Source: Chrysomallon squamiferum | Lineage: Eukaryota > Mollusca > Gastropoda > Neomphalida > Peltospiridae | DNA length: 60,000 nt | Assembly: GCA_012295275.1 (NCBI GenBank) | Contig: CM022665.1 | Span: forward strand, 19,486,150 to 19,546,149 | Reading direction: 5' to 3' | Shown: piece by piece, positions 39,211 to 59,465 of the stretch | Numbering within the stretch: position 1 is the stretch's first letter | Layout of the letters: every line of letters starts with the position of its first letter | Made by a program: the position numbers and the translations under genes | Notes under the pieces: generated by a model | The model's database searches: none | What the model was told of the DNA's origin: nothing | Seen by the model: the letters and a program-made list of their open reading frames with translations, nothing else

Positions 39211-39414
39211 TAGTTCTGAATACAATCTAACGGGTTTTTTATTTGTTCCATTCTAAGATTAGAACATCGCAGTCTATGTACATTTTTTCTTCTGACATTT
39301 GAAACGTACCAGAACTAATTATATTTGACGTTTTTTTGTGGTTATTTTCTCAAATGTTTATGAAATTTGCAAATAATAGTAGAATCTCAAAATAAAATAA
39401 AATAAAATATAAAT

Positions 39415-39433
39415 AAATAAATAAATAAATAAA

Positions 39434-39468
<35 letters not shown>

Positions 39469-39501
39469 CATAATAAATAAAATAATTTAAAAAAAAAAAC
39501 A

Positions 39502-39570
<69 letters not shown>
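39415..39570. repeat. (AAAT)n, (AAT)n and (GA)n compound microsatellite
   Basis: AAAT/AAT repeats at about 39415-39470, an A run, then an uninterrupted GA run at 39506-39570. Confidence 0.97.
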
Positions 39571-39572
<2 letters not shown>

Positions 39573-40393
39573 ATGAAACTGTCATTAACAGTAAAAATAA
39601 TTTACTGACGGTAGCAAAATAAAATAATTCTGACTTCGTGGCACACATTACTTACCTGACAACTCCAGTTTCACGTTCACAAACGTATTCTCTCTTTAAT
39701 CAGTTTAATAATAACCAGTCGTCTACATTAATTAATAACTGTCAAGAAACGTAGCTACATAAATCTAGTGCTCGATTAATGACAGAACATCCAAAAGAAA
39801 TAACTTGAAAAATCGGTAATAAAATAGTTGCCTTCAACGCTTTCTTTAAGGACTGAACTATGAAGATAAGCGACGTACAAAGTGAAATAAAATGCAATAA
39901 AATGAACTAGGTGCTACTCACTCAGTTTATATGTTTATAGATTCTCAAGTCATGTGAAATTTACCACCGATACTTTTGAAAACGAAACAGAATAATGAAT
40001 TCATAATAATTCTGTTGTTAGTTAATGAAATGTTATCTGCTACTGTGTGCGTGCGTGCGTTCTTCGGGTTTTTTGTTACTCATTTGAGAGTGACACACCT
40101 ATTTTTTTTTATACTACCAACATTACGAAGGCAATGATTTATGATTCTTTCATTTGTCAGTTAGAAGCTCGGGTGTATGTTAAAGTGTTTGATCGATTAT
40201 ATGTATGATGTATGTATTTTGTATCTAACACGTATTATTAAATTTTTGAGCACGTTGAATTGGGTGCAGCGAAAAAAAAGAGGAAAATTTAAATGTCTAG
40301 TTGATTTTCCTTTTTTAAATGAATATTGAATTTTAGCATAAATAATTTTATTCAGTCATATCAGATACTTACAGGAGACAGGGGGAACGTGCA

Positions 40394-40394
<1 letters not shown>

Positions 40395-40465
<71 letters not shown>
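40395..40465. repeat. (AAT)n microsatellite
   Basis: About 23 AAT triplets between PRR5 and NDUFB4. Confidence 0.97.
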
Positions 40466-40468
<3 letters not shown>

Positions 40469-40977
40469 GTAATAATAATAAATAACATGTTTTAAATTTC
40501 TAAAAAAATGTTTTATTTATTGGTTTAATCTTTCGATAGATGATAGATATATTTCATGAAACTGCCTGAAAATAACAGCATAGCACTTACTTTTTTTTTT
40601 CTCACAACCGTTAACTGAACATGTTTAAGTCCCTTGCTTCAACTTGGGGTCATATACATGGGTCTAATGATAACGTGGAAATTAGATAAATTCGGCAAAA
40701 CCCTAATTTTCTCTTTCAGTCCAAGTGGTGACATCTTAAGTGTGAAATCAGATCAGGCAAGGGGTAACCACATACAACAGAAACAAAATGATTCTGCTAT
40801 ATCTTTGTTAGGAACACATTTTTCTTAACTGTCTCAAGATGACTGAATTTCATCAATTATATAACACACTGTCAGTCATCTTGCCAAGTTGGAAAGAATA
40901 AAGAAAGAACGTGTTTTGGAAAAAAAAATTATAAAAAAATTATAAAAAAAATTAAATAATGATAATGGTGATAATAC

Positions 40978-41035
40978 TAATGCTAATGCTAATGCTAATG
41001 CTAATAATAATAATAATAATAATAATGATAATAAG
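40978..41035. repeat. (TAATGC)n and (AAT)n
   Basis: Four to five TAATGC hexamers grade into AAT triplets. Translation of these gives repeated Leu-Ala or Ile-Ser frames that are not genes. Confidence 0.9.
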
Positions 41036-42070
41036 CTTGATATGAGCAAATGTTTTACAGGCATTGATACCTAAAACAGGTTCATGCGCATCGACATACA
41101 AACCCAAGTACAAGTCTGTGGCTGAGAATAGGAGCCACCATTTAACACACTTGGGGATGCTCTTTATTTTCACATAAAATAAAGTTACCAACATATAGTG
41201 AAAATTAATGTTGTAGACATATAAAATAACAACTTCAGAGAAATGTCTGCATAATCTTGGAAAATGAAAGCACAAACTGCCTATCTCAGGCCCTATCTCC
41301 ATTGAAATCATGGTAGATATATTTGTTACGATTTATTTTAACTTCTATCAATGTTTTGCAAAACAGCCGGAAATTTCAGGATTTTTAAATGTCTCTGAGA
41401 CCAAAAGTATTATAAAATTATACAGCGTTAATCCTCAATTTGTGATTTTGATCTTTACTAAAGATTCTGGGTAAACTGTGATGGGTAACACTAAGCTAGA
41501 TATATTTTTTAACATGTTCTTTGATTTTAAAATACAGATCATGGATTCTATTAAGAATTAGAAAAAGTATGTACAATTCTCCCAAGTATGTTAACAAATC
41601 TGTAATAAAGCAGTGGTATTGTCAGATTCATCAGAAGTAAAACAGTTTTGTTGTAAGAAAGTTTGAAGATTCTGGACTCGAGACAAATGTCCTGCTTAGC
41701 ATCTACATATAACTAAGGGCAGACAACTGATCTTAATATAGCCTACAGAACTGATCTGTTATCAGAAAATAAAATAATTATTACATAATTAAAAATAAAA
41801 TTTAAAATAAAATTAAAATAAAAATTCTACTTTCATTATTTTTAAATCAGATTTATTATCTATTCACTTTACATTGGTTATTTATATTCAGTTCTGGTTT
41901 TTTTAAACTGCTGAAACTGTTTTTATTTTTTGAAGTTTTACTTCCACCACAAACTTGCTAAATATTAGCTGTTTGTAATGTCTATCTGCTATAATCCTTT
42001 AAAAATGTCTGTATTATCTCAGTGTCATAGTCAGGGTTTTTTCAAATACAGACTACAGATAATGTCCTAT

Positions 42071-45000
42071 TTAATACATGAATTTAAAATCTCTATCCTT
42101 ATAAGCAACTTCTCCTGCACGGTACTTCTTTTCTCTTTCAGTCTGAAAAACAAAAGATACTAATGCTAAAGTTTTAGACTTTTAAACCAATACAAATTTT
42201 ATGCAGTAGTGCAGTATTAACTTTAATTCTAGATTAGTAAATGAAAGATTAATAGAATACTCAGGTCAAACAATATTGCTGTATTCATATTTGTCACTAT
42301 TACTGTAAATAACTGCTGAATATAAAAAAGTAACACTGGTATATTTTTATTAAAACAGTGATATTCATTAATCGCTCATTTTGTTGTTTCTTTAACTGTT
42401 AAACCGATTATGTATATACTAAATAAACATTTACCTGTTACATACTGCTCATAATATTAAGTTTAAATAAGTCATGAAAAATAATATAACAGTAATATTA
42501 CTTGATGAAAAGCATCATTGTATAGGTGCCACAAAGAATGGCTTAATCAATGGCCTTTTTGTAAACTCACCCTTTCTGTTATTACTTTATAGGAAAGGAA
42601 GCCAACAGGAAGTACCACAAATAAAAATCCTGTCCACACTGTTTTGGGTGTTACTTTGAAGTGGTCGTACTGCGTTGCTCGCATTGACATGAAACGCTGA
42701 ATGGCTGGATCAAACTGAAAATATAGTGAAACAATAATACATTGAACATGATGTCCAATAAAATTAAAGACTAAGAGTGAATGAATCATATATTATGTCA
42801 GTATTGGTTATTCTTGCAAACACTTGGATTATATTTTAGTTACCATTCAAGTCAGCCCCATCTAAAAGCAACCCTTGTCCTGTAGTCAGTGACATTAAAC
42901 ACCAACATTAAACAAAGAGTCAAGGCCCATGTACTGGCAAGTTAATTAACTAACATGGCTGACAATGAATAACCTGATGATGACATTTTTTGCCTTGAAA
43001 TTCAATAATTAATCCTTGGGTACCAGTTTTGTGTTCACAAAATGGAAAGACTTATCTAGCCTACATTTAAGTAAGCCTAAAACCATAAATGATATAGTTT
43101 TAACAGGTACAATTTAAATACTTCTCAAATTTAGTAAACATGAAAAAAACAATTACAGGTGTGTGCTGAGGTAAAAGTGCAACCTCCTCCATGTATGATA
43201 TAGTAAGAATTGCTGATGCAATGTTCTTTCTTGTTGGGTTTTTGTAATTTAAGTAAAACGATGTACAGACATTTTTCTGACTGACTTGGATTTGTTTTCT
43301 CCAAAATAAATAATTTTACTGTATTATGTATAACAGCTCCATTAGATATTTTTAAAGATGGCATCACCCATTTGCAGTTCTGCACAGTGTAAGTAGAGAG
43401 TGCTGTTTTTGCATGAATCACAAGTCTGTGAACTGCAATTGCCAAACTGGGTGTGTTCAAAGAACCTCGTACATAATTTTGGTAATTCAAACATTAAACA
43501 TCATTCTATGCATATTTGTTTTACAAGCACTGAATCTTTGCAGACCTTCTGAGATAAAAAAGATGGTGGAGCTGGCACAAATCAGAGTTCTCTTTGGGTT
43601 TAAAGAAAAATATTTTTAAAACATAAACATACCTTATGCTTATTATGAGTTTTATGATGTGCAAAACAAGTTTTATTTATATCCATCAGTGATCTTGATA
43701 TGTTTGCAATTGTGTTTTAGGAGAAAGCTGCCATGCTTGCTATGGCAATGTCTGGCCACAATGATTGTTTATTGTGGGTACCGGTGCAGTACTAAAGATT
43801 GTAAAATTGTAAATGTTCAAAACTTTGTCTGTAATTTATTTCCCTCTAATGTGAGGACATCTGTAATACAGGGACACTTTTGCTTGGCCCCATGGATGTC
43901 CATACAAGACAAGAACCACTGTTACTGTAGTAAGTATTACTGATGCAACATATTTTCTTGTTGGGTTTCTGCAATTTTAGTAAAATGATAATAATTAATA
44001 TTTTCAGTGACTGGTGGAATGTCATAGTCTATTCTATACATGGATGATATAATACTGGGGTGCTATGGTCTTTCCTATTAATAATGGATAAAGTGAACAC
44101 TATCAAACATAGTTCACACTGACGAACATTACCATATAAGTTTGGTTTTAATCTGAATTGAATATTCAAATGAAAACAATGCAGAAAAGAAGTATTTTAA
44201 AAATCTGATGATCTGTCTATGAAGATTATTAGTTTTTTTCTTGAAATGCTATCAGTGCTTTAATTAGGTATTTTTCTACATGCATGTGAAATTTAGTAGT
44301 ATCAGTTGGTTTATGACAGCTTACCTTTTTTAATGAAGAATTATAGTGGGTACAAAATGAAACACTATCCTCAAAATCAAAACAGCACAAACTGTATGCA
44401 TTTAAAACAAATCATTATAGTCTTGTTAGGTTTCATGAACAAAACAGTTCCTTTTGATTGGAGATTTATTTTTATTCCATCTTTGTCCATTAAATATTTA
44501 CTGAATGTATGCATGCATAAATGCATGTTTTTGCATTTTCCTACATTATCACATGTGTGTTGTTGCAAACTACTTTTTTTTTTTTATCAAATTATTTTCA
44601 TTCTGCTAGATTGTATTCAATCTTAGAAATGTATGATTACCGTAAGTTCGTAAATGACCAATCAAACATTTCAGTACATTTTAAAGGACTATTTTAAGCT
44701 ATTTCCAGTGTTATGAACAAAAACATTTTTTTTTTTTTCTTTTTCTGACGTACTTATTACCTGTATAAGAGTAGTTTACATGCAAACACCCATGATGATG
44801 ATTATTCTGACTGATCTTTTAATTAGTAATAGTTTACAAAATTGTAGATGTTACCATGATGATGTGACATGAATACAATCTGCAATTATTTGCAGGAATC
44901 ATTACATAACACCAGACGGTGTTAGGTATTAATTTATTAACAAAAAAGTTGCATGACTATTTACTAATTTAGTAGTGAAATAAATTATTTCACCTAACGA

Positions 45001-45207
45001 ACGTCTAAAGTGAAGGTCATTGCTTACAACATAACCGCCATCTGAAGCCCCTCTGTATGGATTTGTCACTTTTTTCTGCCATTCTGCCTTTAAAGTTGAT
45101 CGCATCTGCGCGCGTTCTTTGACTGCTTTCATTTCCTCAGGAGAAACATCGAACATTTTCCAGGGATCCCAAGAACGTTTCGACCCTGAGGACGCAGCCA
45201 TTTTCAT
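42071..45207 (-). CDS. NDUFB4: NADH dehydrogenase (complex I) B15 subunit, complete, 3 exons
   Basis: Accessory single-pass subunit of the inner-membrane arm of mitochondrial complex I. Minus-strand exons: 45207-45028, 42714-42571 and 42142-42071, all in phase 0, giving 131 residues (129 in human). Exon 1 carries SWDPWKMFDVSPEEMKAVKE and an Arg/Lys-rich stretch. Exon 2 has FDPAIQRFMSMR and the membrane helix VWTGFLFVVLPVGFLSYKVI (about residues 84-103), followed by TER, matching the human IKTER site. Exon 3 ends YKDRDFKFMY. Exon 2 has a strong donor, GTGAGT, at 42570-42565. Two ATGs are possible, 45207 or 45201; the second (AAAATGG) has the better initiation context. There is no cleavable signal, as usual for this subunit. 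It is head-to-head with DNAAF10. Confidence 0.92.
43199..43990. repeat. Two diverged direct copies of a ~65-bp segment in NDUFB4 intron 1
   Basis: The block around TTCTTGTTGGGTTT with flanking GCTGATGCAA/ACTGATGCAA and GTAAAAYGAT occurs at about 43199-43265 and again at about 43926-43990. The copies are about 730 bp apart. Confidence 0.7.
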
Positions 45208-45446
45208 TCACCAAAACTAGTATTGATAATTGTTTCGCTCTTAACCATACTTTAGCCAGTTTGAAAACAACCAGTCTAGTACTATCCATAAACTACCATA
45301 AATATTCATCATTAAAACGAATATGGAATTTATTATTATTATTATTATATCTTTTTCTTAAATTAAGTGTTTTGGGGGTTATTGGTTTTAAAATGATAAA
45401 TTGTATTTTTAATATTATTAATGCATTAATATCAGCTATAATTTAA

Positions 45447-45493
<47 letters not shown>

Positions 45494-45804
45494 AACAAAA
45501 ACAAAATGAAGTAGAAAACCACTTTTCATTTATCTTTGAAAAAAAAAGAAAAAAAAAAAGTCTTTATCTCCTTTTATTTTATTTACTCCATCTGTAACTG
45601 AGTGTAGAGTAGTTCAACTGGTAATCTGTCTCGGATGGCGAATTGCATGGTCGGCGATCAGTCTGGTTCGGTTCCTTCCAGACTGTTCGGGTTTGTTTGG
45701 ACTTGAATCGAATGTTTATGTTCGTTTTCATTGTGATAAACCCATGACGTTACATGTTATGATATATAAATTCAGTTCTCTATTAATACTAATCAGTAAA
45801 TAAT
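45208..45804. promoter_or_regulatory. Probable bidirectional promoter of NDUFB4 and DNAAF10
   Basis: Only about 600 bp separate the two divergent start codons. The segment 45600-45760 is richer in C, G and CG dinucleotides than the surroundings. It contains TGACGTTA (about 45747), similar to a CRE half-site region. An (AAT)n tract (45449-45489) lies in the middle. I looked for an RFX X-box, expected for a ciliary gene, and did not see a convincing one. Confidence 0.5.
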
Positions 45805-53124
<7,320 letters not shown>

Positions 53125-53235
53125 CTTACAAAAATAATTTACCATATGTCTTCACAGATATTTACAGACTGTGTTCTATTCTGATCAAAAGAAATATATT
53201 GTTACAAAAAAAAGACATAGATTAAATTTAAATGC

Positions 53236-53273
<38 letters not shown>

Positions 53274-56200
53274 AATGTTGATAATAAGAATTTTCTTAAT
53301 ACTTGTGGAAAAAAATTTAATGTACAAAAAGTTAAAAATTGTATAGAGTAGAAATATGATTGAAAATAACTGAAATTGCAGCTGATAGAAAACAACAAAA
53401 AAAAAAAAAAAAAAAAAATAAAAGAAAGAAAGAAAGTATTTTCAGATTATTCAAGTTTTTGCTTGTGAAATAAAACTTATGATGCCTTCAGTATTGGGGT
53501 CTACTCATCCGTCCAGTTACTTACATTATTCATTAAAATGTTTTCATGTTCTTTGTTTTGATTATTATTTTATTATTTTATAAGTTCATTTCTTCATGAG
53601 GCTGTAATTATTAGGTGTTGACACTCATAACCAAAGTTCATTTTTCAAATGTATAAGCGAAACATTTAAGCACCTTTTATGTGAAAACCAGCAAAACAGT
53701 AATATGAAAATAAACAAAAAATGACTCTTCCTTTGTTTCACCAATGATTCATTTTAATAATACATAATATACTTTAGAAAACATGTAAAATAATTATACA
53801 CACTCCATTTATTCCCACTCATTAATTTATTAAACATGTAACAACAAGAAATGAGAATTTATTAATTGTAATTCAAACCAGCATATCCAAAATTAATTAA
53901 TGAACAAATTAGTAAATGAACCAAAACAGTATTTCAAAGAAATGAACAAATCACCTTCATATCTGTATTAATAAATAATGGGTAATAGTACAACTAGCAG
54001 TTAAATAATACTTGTTATTCTGACATGAGTGTCAAGGAGGCATCTTAAAGCACTGATCTGTTTTATTCTGCCTTTAAGTTTTTAACTCCTATCTACTGAA
54101 CACACAATTCAGTTACATTTCACAGACAGTAATAGTGTAACAATTTCCCCATATTTTATGTTACGTTGCAGCCATATTTTGATGTAGCATTTCTTTAAGT
54201 GTCTGCCTTTTACATTTTAATTACAAAATACATCTCTTTTATCTGTATCACTGAACAGAAAGGTTTTAGTTTAAAAACAAAAAAATTATCCACAATACCA
54301 CCACCTCAGAAATTTAAACAGATTTATTAACATTTTATAAATACCCAACACTTCTGAAAGCATTTCCAGTGCATTTGTATATATATATATGTACATTGTA
54401 AATATGTAAGCAATATCTTATAAATATGGTAAAGCAAATAATGTTTTTTTGCACACATGCAGTTCATTTTAACCACAAGAAACATTTCGATTATAAAAAA
54501 TATGACCCAATGTTTAACCATTCTCAAATTATCATTTATACATCCATTTTAAACTGGTGTGAGAAATGTTTTATTATGTTATTAAAAGAAAGAAAAAGAT
54601 ACCAAAACATAACAGTCCAATTTGTTCAACTTGACTAAGAAAAGGAATTCATTTTTTTTAAAATAACTGACATTCAGTTTATGATGTATATATAAATAAT
54701 TTTTTTTATATTCATTGTTATATACAAGCTGCAGAACTTAAAAATGAGAAACAAATACTTTGAAAATAGACAAATATATAATGATGAAGGTCTGATAACA
54801 AATAATACTAGTATAATATACAGTGGCATTCTGTATATTTCTAAACTGTTAATTGTAAATTTAAACATCAAATTACAAATTACTAAAAACACTGGAACTA
54901 ACAACAAAAAATATCAACAAACTTCAGATCATATATTAGTAACATTTATCATCAAATAAGTATATATATACATACAAACAATGTGATTGCATTTTCACAC
55001 GTTAAACTATGTACAAACAAAACTAACAACAAATCCCAAAAGGCATGGTTTGATATAACTTTTAATTATAAATAAAATATTAACTGAGAAACTGATGAAA
55101 ATTGCACTTAGGATAATATGAAAATAAAACATTTAAAACCAAATCATCCCACATTTTAAGTTCTTATAAAATAACTCGGTAAATATTTTGTTTCTGTAAA
55201 CTGGATATCGGCATAGATAATCCAGTTCATTCAATCTGCAGGAAACTATCAATTTTAGTCCTAAGTATTCATATTATTTATTTATTATTAACTGACAGTT
55301 TTAACTTCTGTGAAGCAGATGAAAATGTTTTATATCTTTGATTAAATGGATTAGGCTATTCAGCATATAAAAGCCACTAAACTACTTAACTATTAGCAAG
55401 ATGAAAAATTATAGGATGATTACAATACCCAAAACTTTAATAATAATCCCAATTAAATTGAGACCAAAGCCCAACAATAATGCAAATCTAATCCATAGGA
55501 CTTTTCAACAATGTTATTGTTTTATATCTGTTCATGGAGACAACAGGTTTTACATAAAACTCTAATAAAATAGATCCATTGTGTGAATGGCCATATTTAG
55601 AATGAAATTGACATGTAGCTTTTTTTCATTTCTTAAACCATAAAAAATTATTAAAAAAAAGGATTGAATGTTTTTTAAAATAAAGCTGCTGACAACACAT
55701 AAGTAATAAAGTATTGTCCATAATGTATGTGTTTGTATTCAGGAAAAAATGCATCAAAATATATCAAGAGATATATGTCAAATGTGCTGCTGTAGTTCCA
55801 ATACCAAATGACAAGTTTAAAAGAGTAGGAAAAAATAAAATAAAATCTGTATTATAGAACGTGTCTATTTAAAACCAAGAAAAAAACAACTGTAAATGCA
55901 ATATTGAAACAAAAATAAGATGCTGATGCATTGGTATTGAAAATAAGAGCAATCATGAATAAATAAATTAAAAGGATTTACAAATAAAACACTTCAGTTA
56001 CAGTTATTTTCTACAGATATAACTGCAAATTCAAAAATACAGTGATAATATACAAGACATCACAAAATAAATGGTCTAGATACAGTTGCATCCATTTCTG
56101 AATTTTCTTTTCTTCCAGGTGTATTACATTACAAAGAAATGATTTCTAAATGTGGCGTACTCATCACATCTATGTAACAATAAATATGACAATTTTTAAA

Positions 56201-58065
56201 ACAGGCTTTAGATGTGACAAATATAGAACATATTTTTGTAATACCTTTAATACTGTGTGTATGTACACATTAATGTAATTTATATAATCAATACAGATAT
56301 TAACTGAAAATTTCATCCATTAACTACTATGATCACATAGAATAGAAAAATGTTAGTTAATTTCAACATTAACTGAAATAATGTTTTGATGACAAATGAA
56401 CAAAAATGGGAAGAAATATTTGAGTAACATTTCATAATGAATTACAAGATGTTTTCAAAACTGTCTAAATATGTTTGTTTTTGGTTGAGTTTATTACTTA
56501 CTATTAGACACTTGACAAAATGATTAATTTAGTTCTAAAAAATGGCTTCCAAAACAATCTGTATGTTTCTATTTATCCAATAAATCTTAATTTATCACAT
56601 TTTTTCACCATTTAACTAATACATTTTTATTATTTCTAAATAATCATAATGAGCTTGACATTTAACAAAAATGTTTAGGCTGAAAAGAAGGCATAGAATT
56701 AACAGGTGAAAACCTTGGTATGGGTTTTGTAAATGAAACTTAATATACTATCATTTCTTATGATTAAATAGCATATTTTGTCAAGTTTGGATAAACAACT
56801 GCACTGTAAGGAAAGGAATGTAAATCAAATTAGCACACAGCAGTATTGGCTATTACATTAGATTCTGGGTGTGATATGTTCAACAGGGGACTTTTTACAT
56901 TGTAATTTCTTTAGTTACATACAGATAATGATTGTAATGCACTGATTGTATGGTATGTGACCTAATATTTCCATGTTAAATGACATAAGAAGAAGCATGT
57001 TGCAAAGAACTACTAGCGATGAGCATTTTAAAAGATAACATTAATCCTTCTTTATCTCTTTTTACATTGTTAATATAATAAATTAACTGAAAATTTCAAT
57101 AAATTATCATAACAATGAACACTTATAATTTTCTGTAAATCATAAAATAGTATTTATAAAAATTAATTTTAAGACAAGTCAGATAATACTGATATTATTT
57201 ATAACCTGAAATGCAGACTGAGGAATGAACAGAATTGTTGTTTTTGTTACTCAGAACTACCTTTATTAAATTTAAAATAACAGATGACCAAATCTTAAGG
57301 CAGTCAAGAAAAACACTGACACTGATTAATATAATCTCTCAAGTTTTGCATCCTGACACTGTTACATTTTATAAACTGTTTTACTACAAGCAGATCCAAG
57401 TGCCAACCATAACAATTCTGTCACTAATTCCTCAGGCTTTATTTTCAGTTCTTATGTCACCATTCTTGATGACCATGTGTCTATTTTTAAGATACTTATC
57501 AACATACAGCTTACATAACTGTATTATTTAAAGACAAGTAAATAAATATAAAGCTTAACTAATCCCAATGGTACATCAGAATACATATTTAAAAAAAAAA
57601 AAAAAAAAAAAAAAACCAGAACAAAACAACATATGTAACATGTTTAATGTTTGGAATGTAAGCCAGTTAACTTTTAAATACATTGTTTTCTGTTAAGGAT
57701 TAATTTAAAACCAACTAATGATTATATTTGTTCCCGGTATTTCTGATAATATGAACAGAACATGATCCAGCAATAACATCATCAAAACCGCAAAAGAAAT
57801 AAATAAAAATTTACTTAATGTTAAGGAATTGCAGTAAATATTGTTACAGCAATTCCATCCTGGATTTCATCATATTTCTTTGCCCTCAAATATGTTTTGA
57901 AAGTACCAAAATAACCTGCTATTTAACAGCAAGCAATAATAATAGTAATAAAAAAAATATAATAAAACCCAGAAAAATAATAAGAATACAATAATGAAAA
58001 GGCAGATCCACTCAGTGAACAAACACTGATGTTATAATCTTTTTCTGTAGTTGACACAGACAGGA
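53125..58065. other. Convergent intergenic/3' UTR region after DNAAF10
   Basis: AT-rich DNA with a (TA)n tract (53239-53266), A runs (53398-53418, 57590-57614) and many AATAAA/TTTATT hexamers. A large part may be the 3' UTR of the minus-strand gene ending at 58066, but its limit cannot be set. The open frames at 54327-54959 and 57235-57531 are Ile/Tyr/Asn-rich or otherwise unsupported. Confidence 0.5.
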
Positions 58066-59465
58066 TTAATGACTCCCACTAAACACAGGGTTTGGTTCAA
58101 GCTCATTGTGCTGAACACTGTTTGGTTGCAGTTCACCAACACCAATTTGTTGACCACCACTAGCCTGGGACATTTTCTCTGACGACTGTGTGGAATACGT
58201 ATGAGCTGGATTTTCACTACAAAAAATCAAATCAAAATAACAAGAACAAAACTACTAAAAAAAAATTAAAAAAAAAAAAAAATACAGCTATCTCTTTATT
58301 AACAGTTAACATCATTCTGATTAATCTAGATTTCTCTTACTAGTCTTAGATAGTGTAATTATTTGGTATTATCCTTTTTTGTTACTAATTAATATTACAA
58401 TTTTTTTTTTTAATAATAATAACACAATAAACCTCTTTAACAGATCAGTATTTTTGAGGATAATTCATAAAATGCAGTTTAACATAAATTAAAAAAAATG
58501 CACACAGATATCTAGTTAAAAATTATTAGCAAACATTTAACATGTAAAGTCACATTCCCCAGTTTATGATCTTACTGAGAAGTCTGCCTGGTTTGATGTC
58601 GACTGCCTGTGTGTGCAACAGGACCATTTTCTACAGTCTGTGGACTAGCACCATTGTGTTTATCCCCTTTGTTAACATCAGAGAAAACTTCTTCATCATA
58701 TATCCTATACCTAAAACCACAACGTTTTACTTGTTTACCTTTGAAGGTAAGGCTAAGCAATACACATCATTTGATTAATGTACTGAAACTATCATTTAAC
58801 ACTTTTCTGAAATAATCTGTCTGAATGTTAAGAAATGGACATACATATAGACCAAGGGCAGACACACACACACACACACACAATTTCTGTGAAATCAACT
58901 TCAGTCTTGAAATAGATGATGAAGTAAATGAGCTGGGGCACACTGTTCACTGGATGCACTTTCTGGTTATTATACAGTTAGAGTTTCATATTAGTTGACA
59001 TTGGTAATTGCTTTGCTTCCTCCAATCAAATCATCAAGTATGGGATAGATTAAAAAAAAAAAAAAAAAAAATCAAACAACTTAATTTCAGCAACAAGTAC
59101 ACAATAATCCATGTCAAGATGAACAGAATGTAAATGTTGTAAACAGGTAAGTCACAAGCAACTACTATGAGTTGTCCTTCTACAAAAGATCAAATATTAC
59201 ATTACAGCTTACTCAAGGGAACTTATTTGCAACAAATGCCTACATAGCCCGCCTCAACTCAATTTGACTGTGCAAATCTAGAATAAAATCAAATGACACC
59301 TCAATTTCACTCTATATAATAAAAAATAGAAAACAGTTTACAAGTTTTAAAATAAACATAATTAATGTCTAACCTAAATCCATGTTCATCTTCAAACTCT
59401 TTGTTTTCATCATCGCTATCTTCATCAGGAGCAACGAACATCACCTCCATAGTTATCTCCCCTTG
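58066..59465 (-). CDS. Unrecognised acidic protein, C-terminal three exons (5'-partial)
   Basis: Not recognised. Minus-strand exons 59465-59374, 58710-58576 and 58216-58066 join with matching phases (CTGCAG, TTTTAG and TTGTAG acceptors; GTTAGA and GTAAGA donors), giving 125 residues to the stop. The first exon reads QGEITMEVMFVAPDEDSDDE, then a further acidic run ending EDEHGF. The next begins RYRIYDEEVFSDVNKG and continues into a Gly/Ser/Gln/His-rich part. The last is Ser/Gln/Asn/Pro-rich (EKMSQASGGQQIGVGELQ) and ends NPVFSGSH. No membrane helix or known domain lies in this part. It looks like an unstructured cytosolic C-terminal tail of a larger protein whose other exons are beyond 60000. 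Exon structure is well supported; identity is open. Confidence 0.72.
58861..58882. repeat. (CA)n microsatellite
   Basis: About 11 CA dinucleotides in an intron of the unrecognised minus-strand gene. Confidence 0.95.

Larger units (their letters stand above)
37351..42070. other. Intergenic region between the PRR5 start and the NDUFB4 stop
   Basis: The left part is the PRR5 upstream/5' UTR region. It holds a TA-flanked transposon (38029-39210), an (AAT)n/(GA)n cluster (39430-39570), a second (AAT)n tract (40395-40465) and (GCTAAT)n-like hexamers at 40978-41003. A candidate NDUFB4 poly(A) signal (TTTATT on this strand) is at 41852-41857. No conserved gene was seen. The frame at 40634-40828 is unrecognised and lacks supporting features. 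Confidence 0.5.

Noticed and set aside
40395-40465. Regular short repeats that could be mistaken for an array
   Set aside because: A simple (AAT)n microsatellite; there is no repeat-spacer structure and the genome is eukaryotic.
40634-40828. 64-codon plus-strand frame
   Set aside because: Moderately balanced composition, but no similarity, no neighbouring exon and no regulatory context.
43131-43943. Three open frames of 68-119 codons in NDUFB4 intron 1
   Set aside because: They have no recognisable domain, random composition and no splice logic, and they lie inside an intron.
44306-44626. 106-codon plus-strand frame
   Set aside because: Compositionally random (Phe/Leu/Cys/His-rich), inside the NDUFB4 intron, with an overlapping frame on the other strand.
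45600-45720. Possible tRNA-like B box (GGTTCGGTTCC)
   Set aside because: No matching A box, acceptor stem or anticodon arm could be folded around it.
54327-57531. Several 60-98-codon frames in the right intergenic region
   Set aside because: Ile/Asn/Tyr/Lys-rich AT-driven frames with no conserved motif; probably 3' UTR or intergenic.
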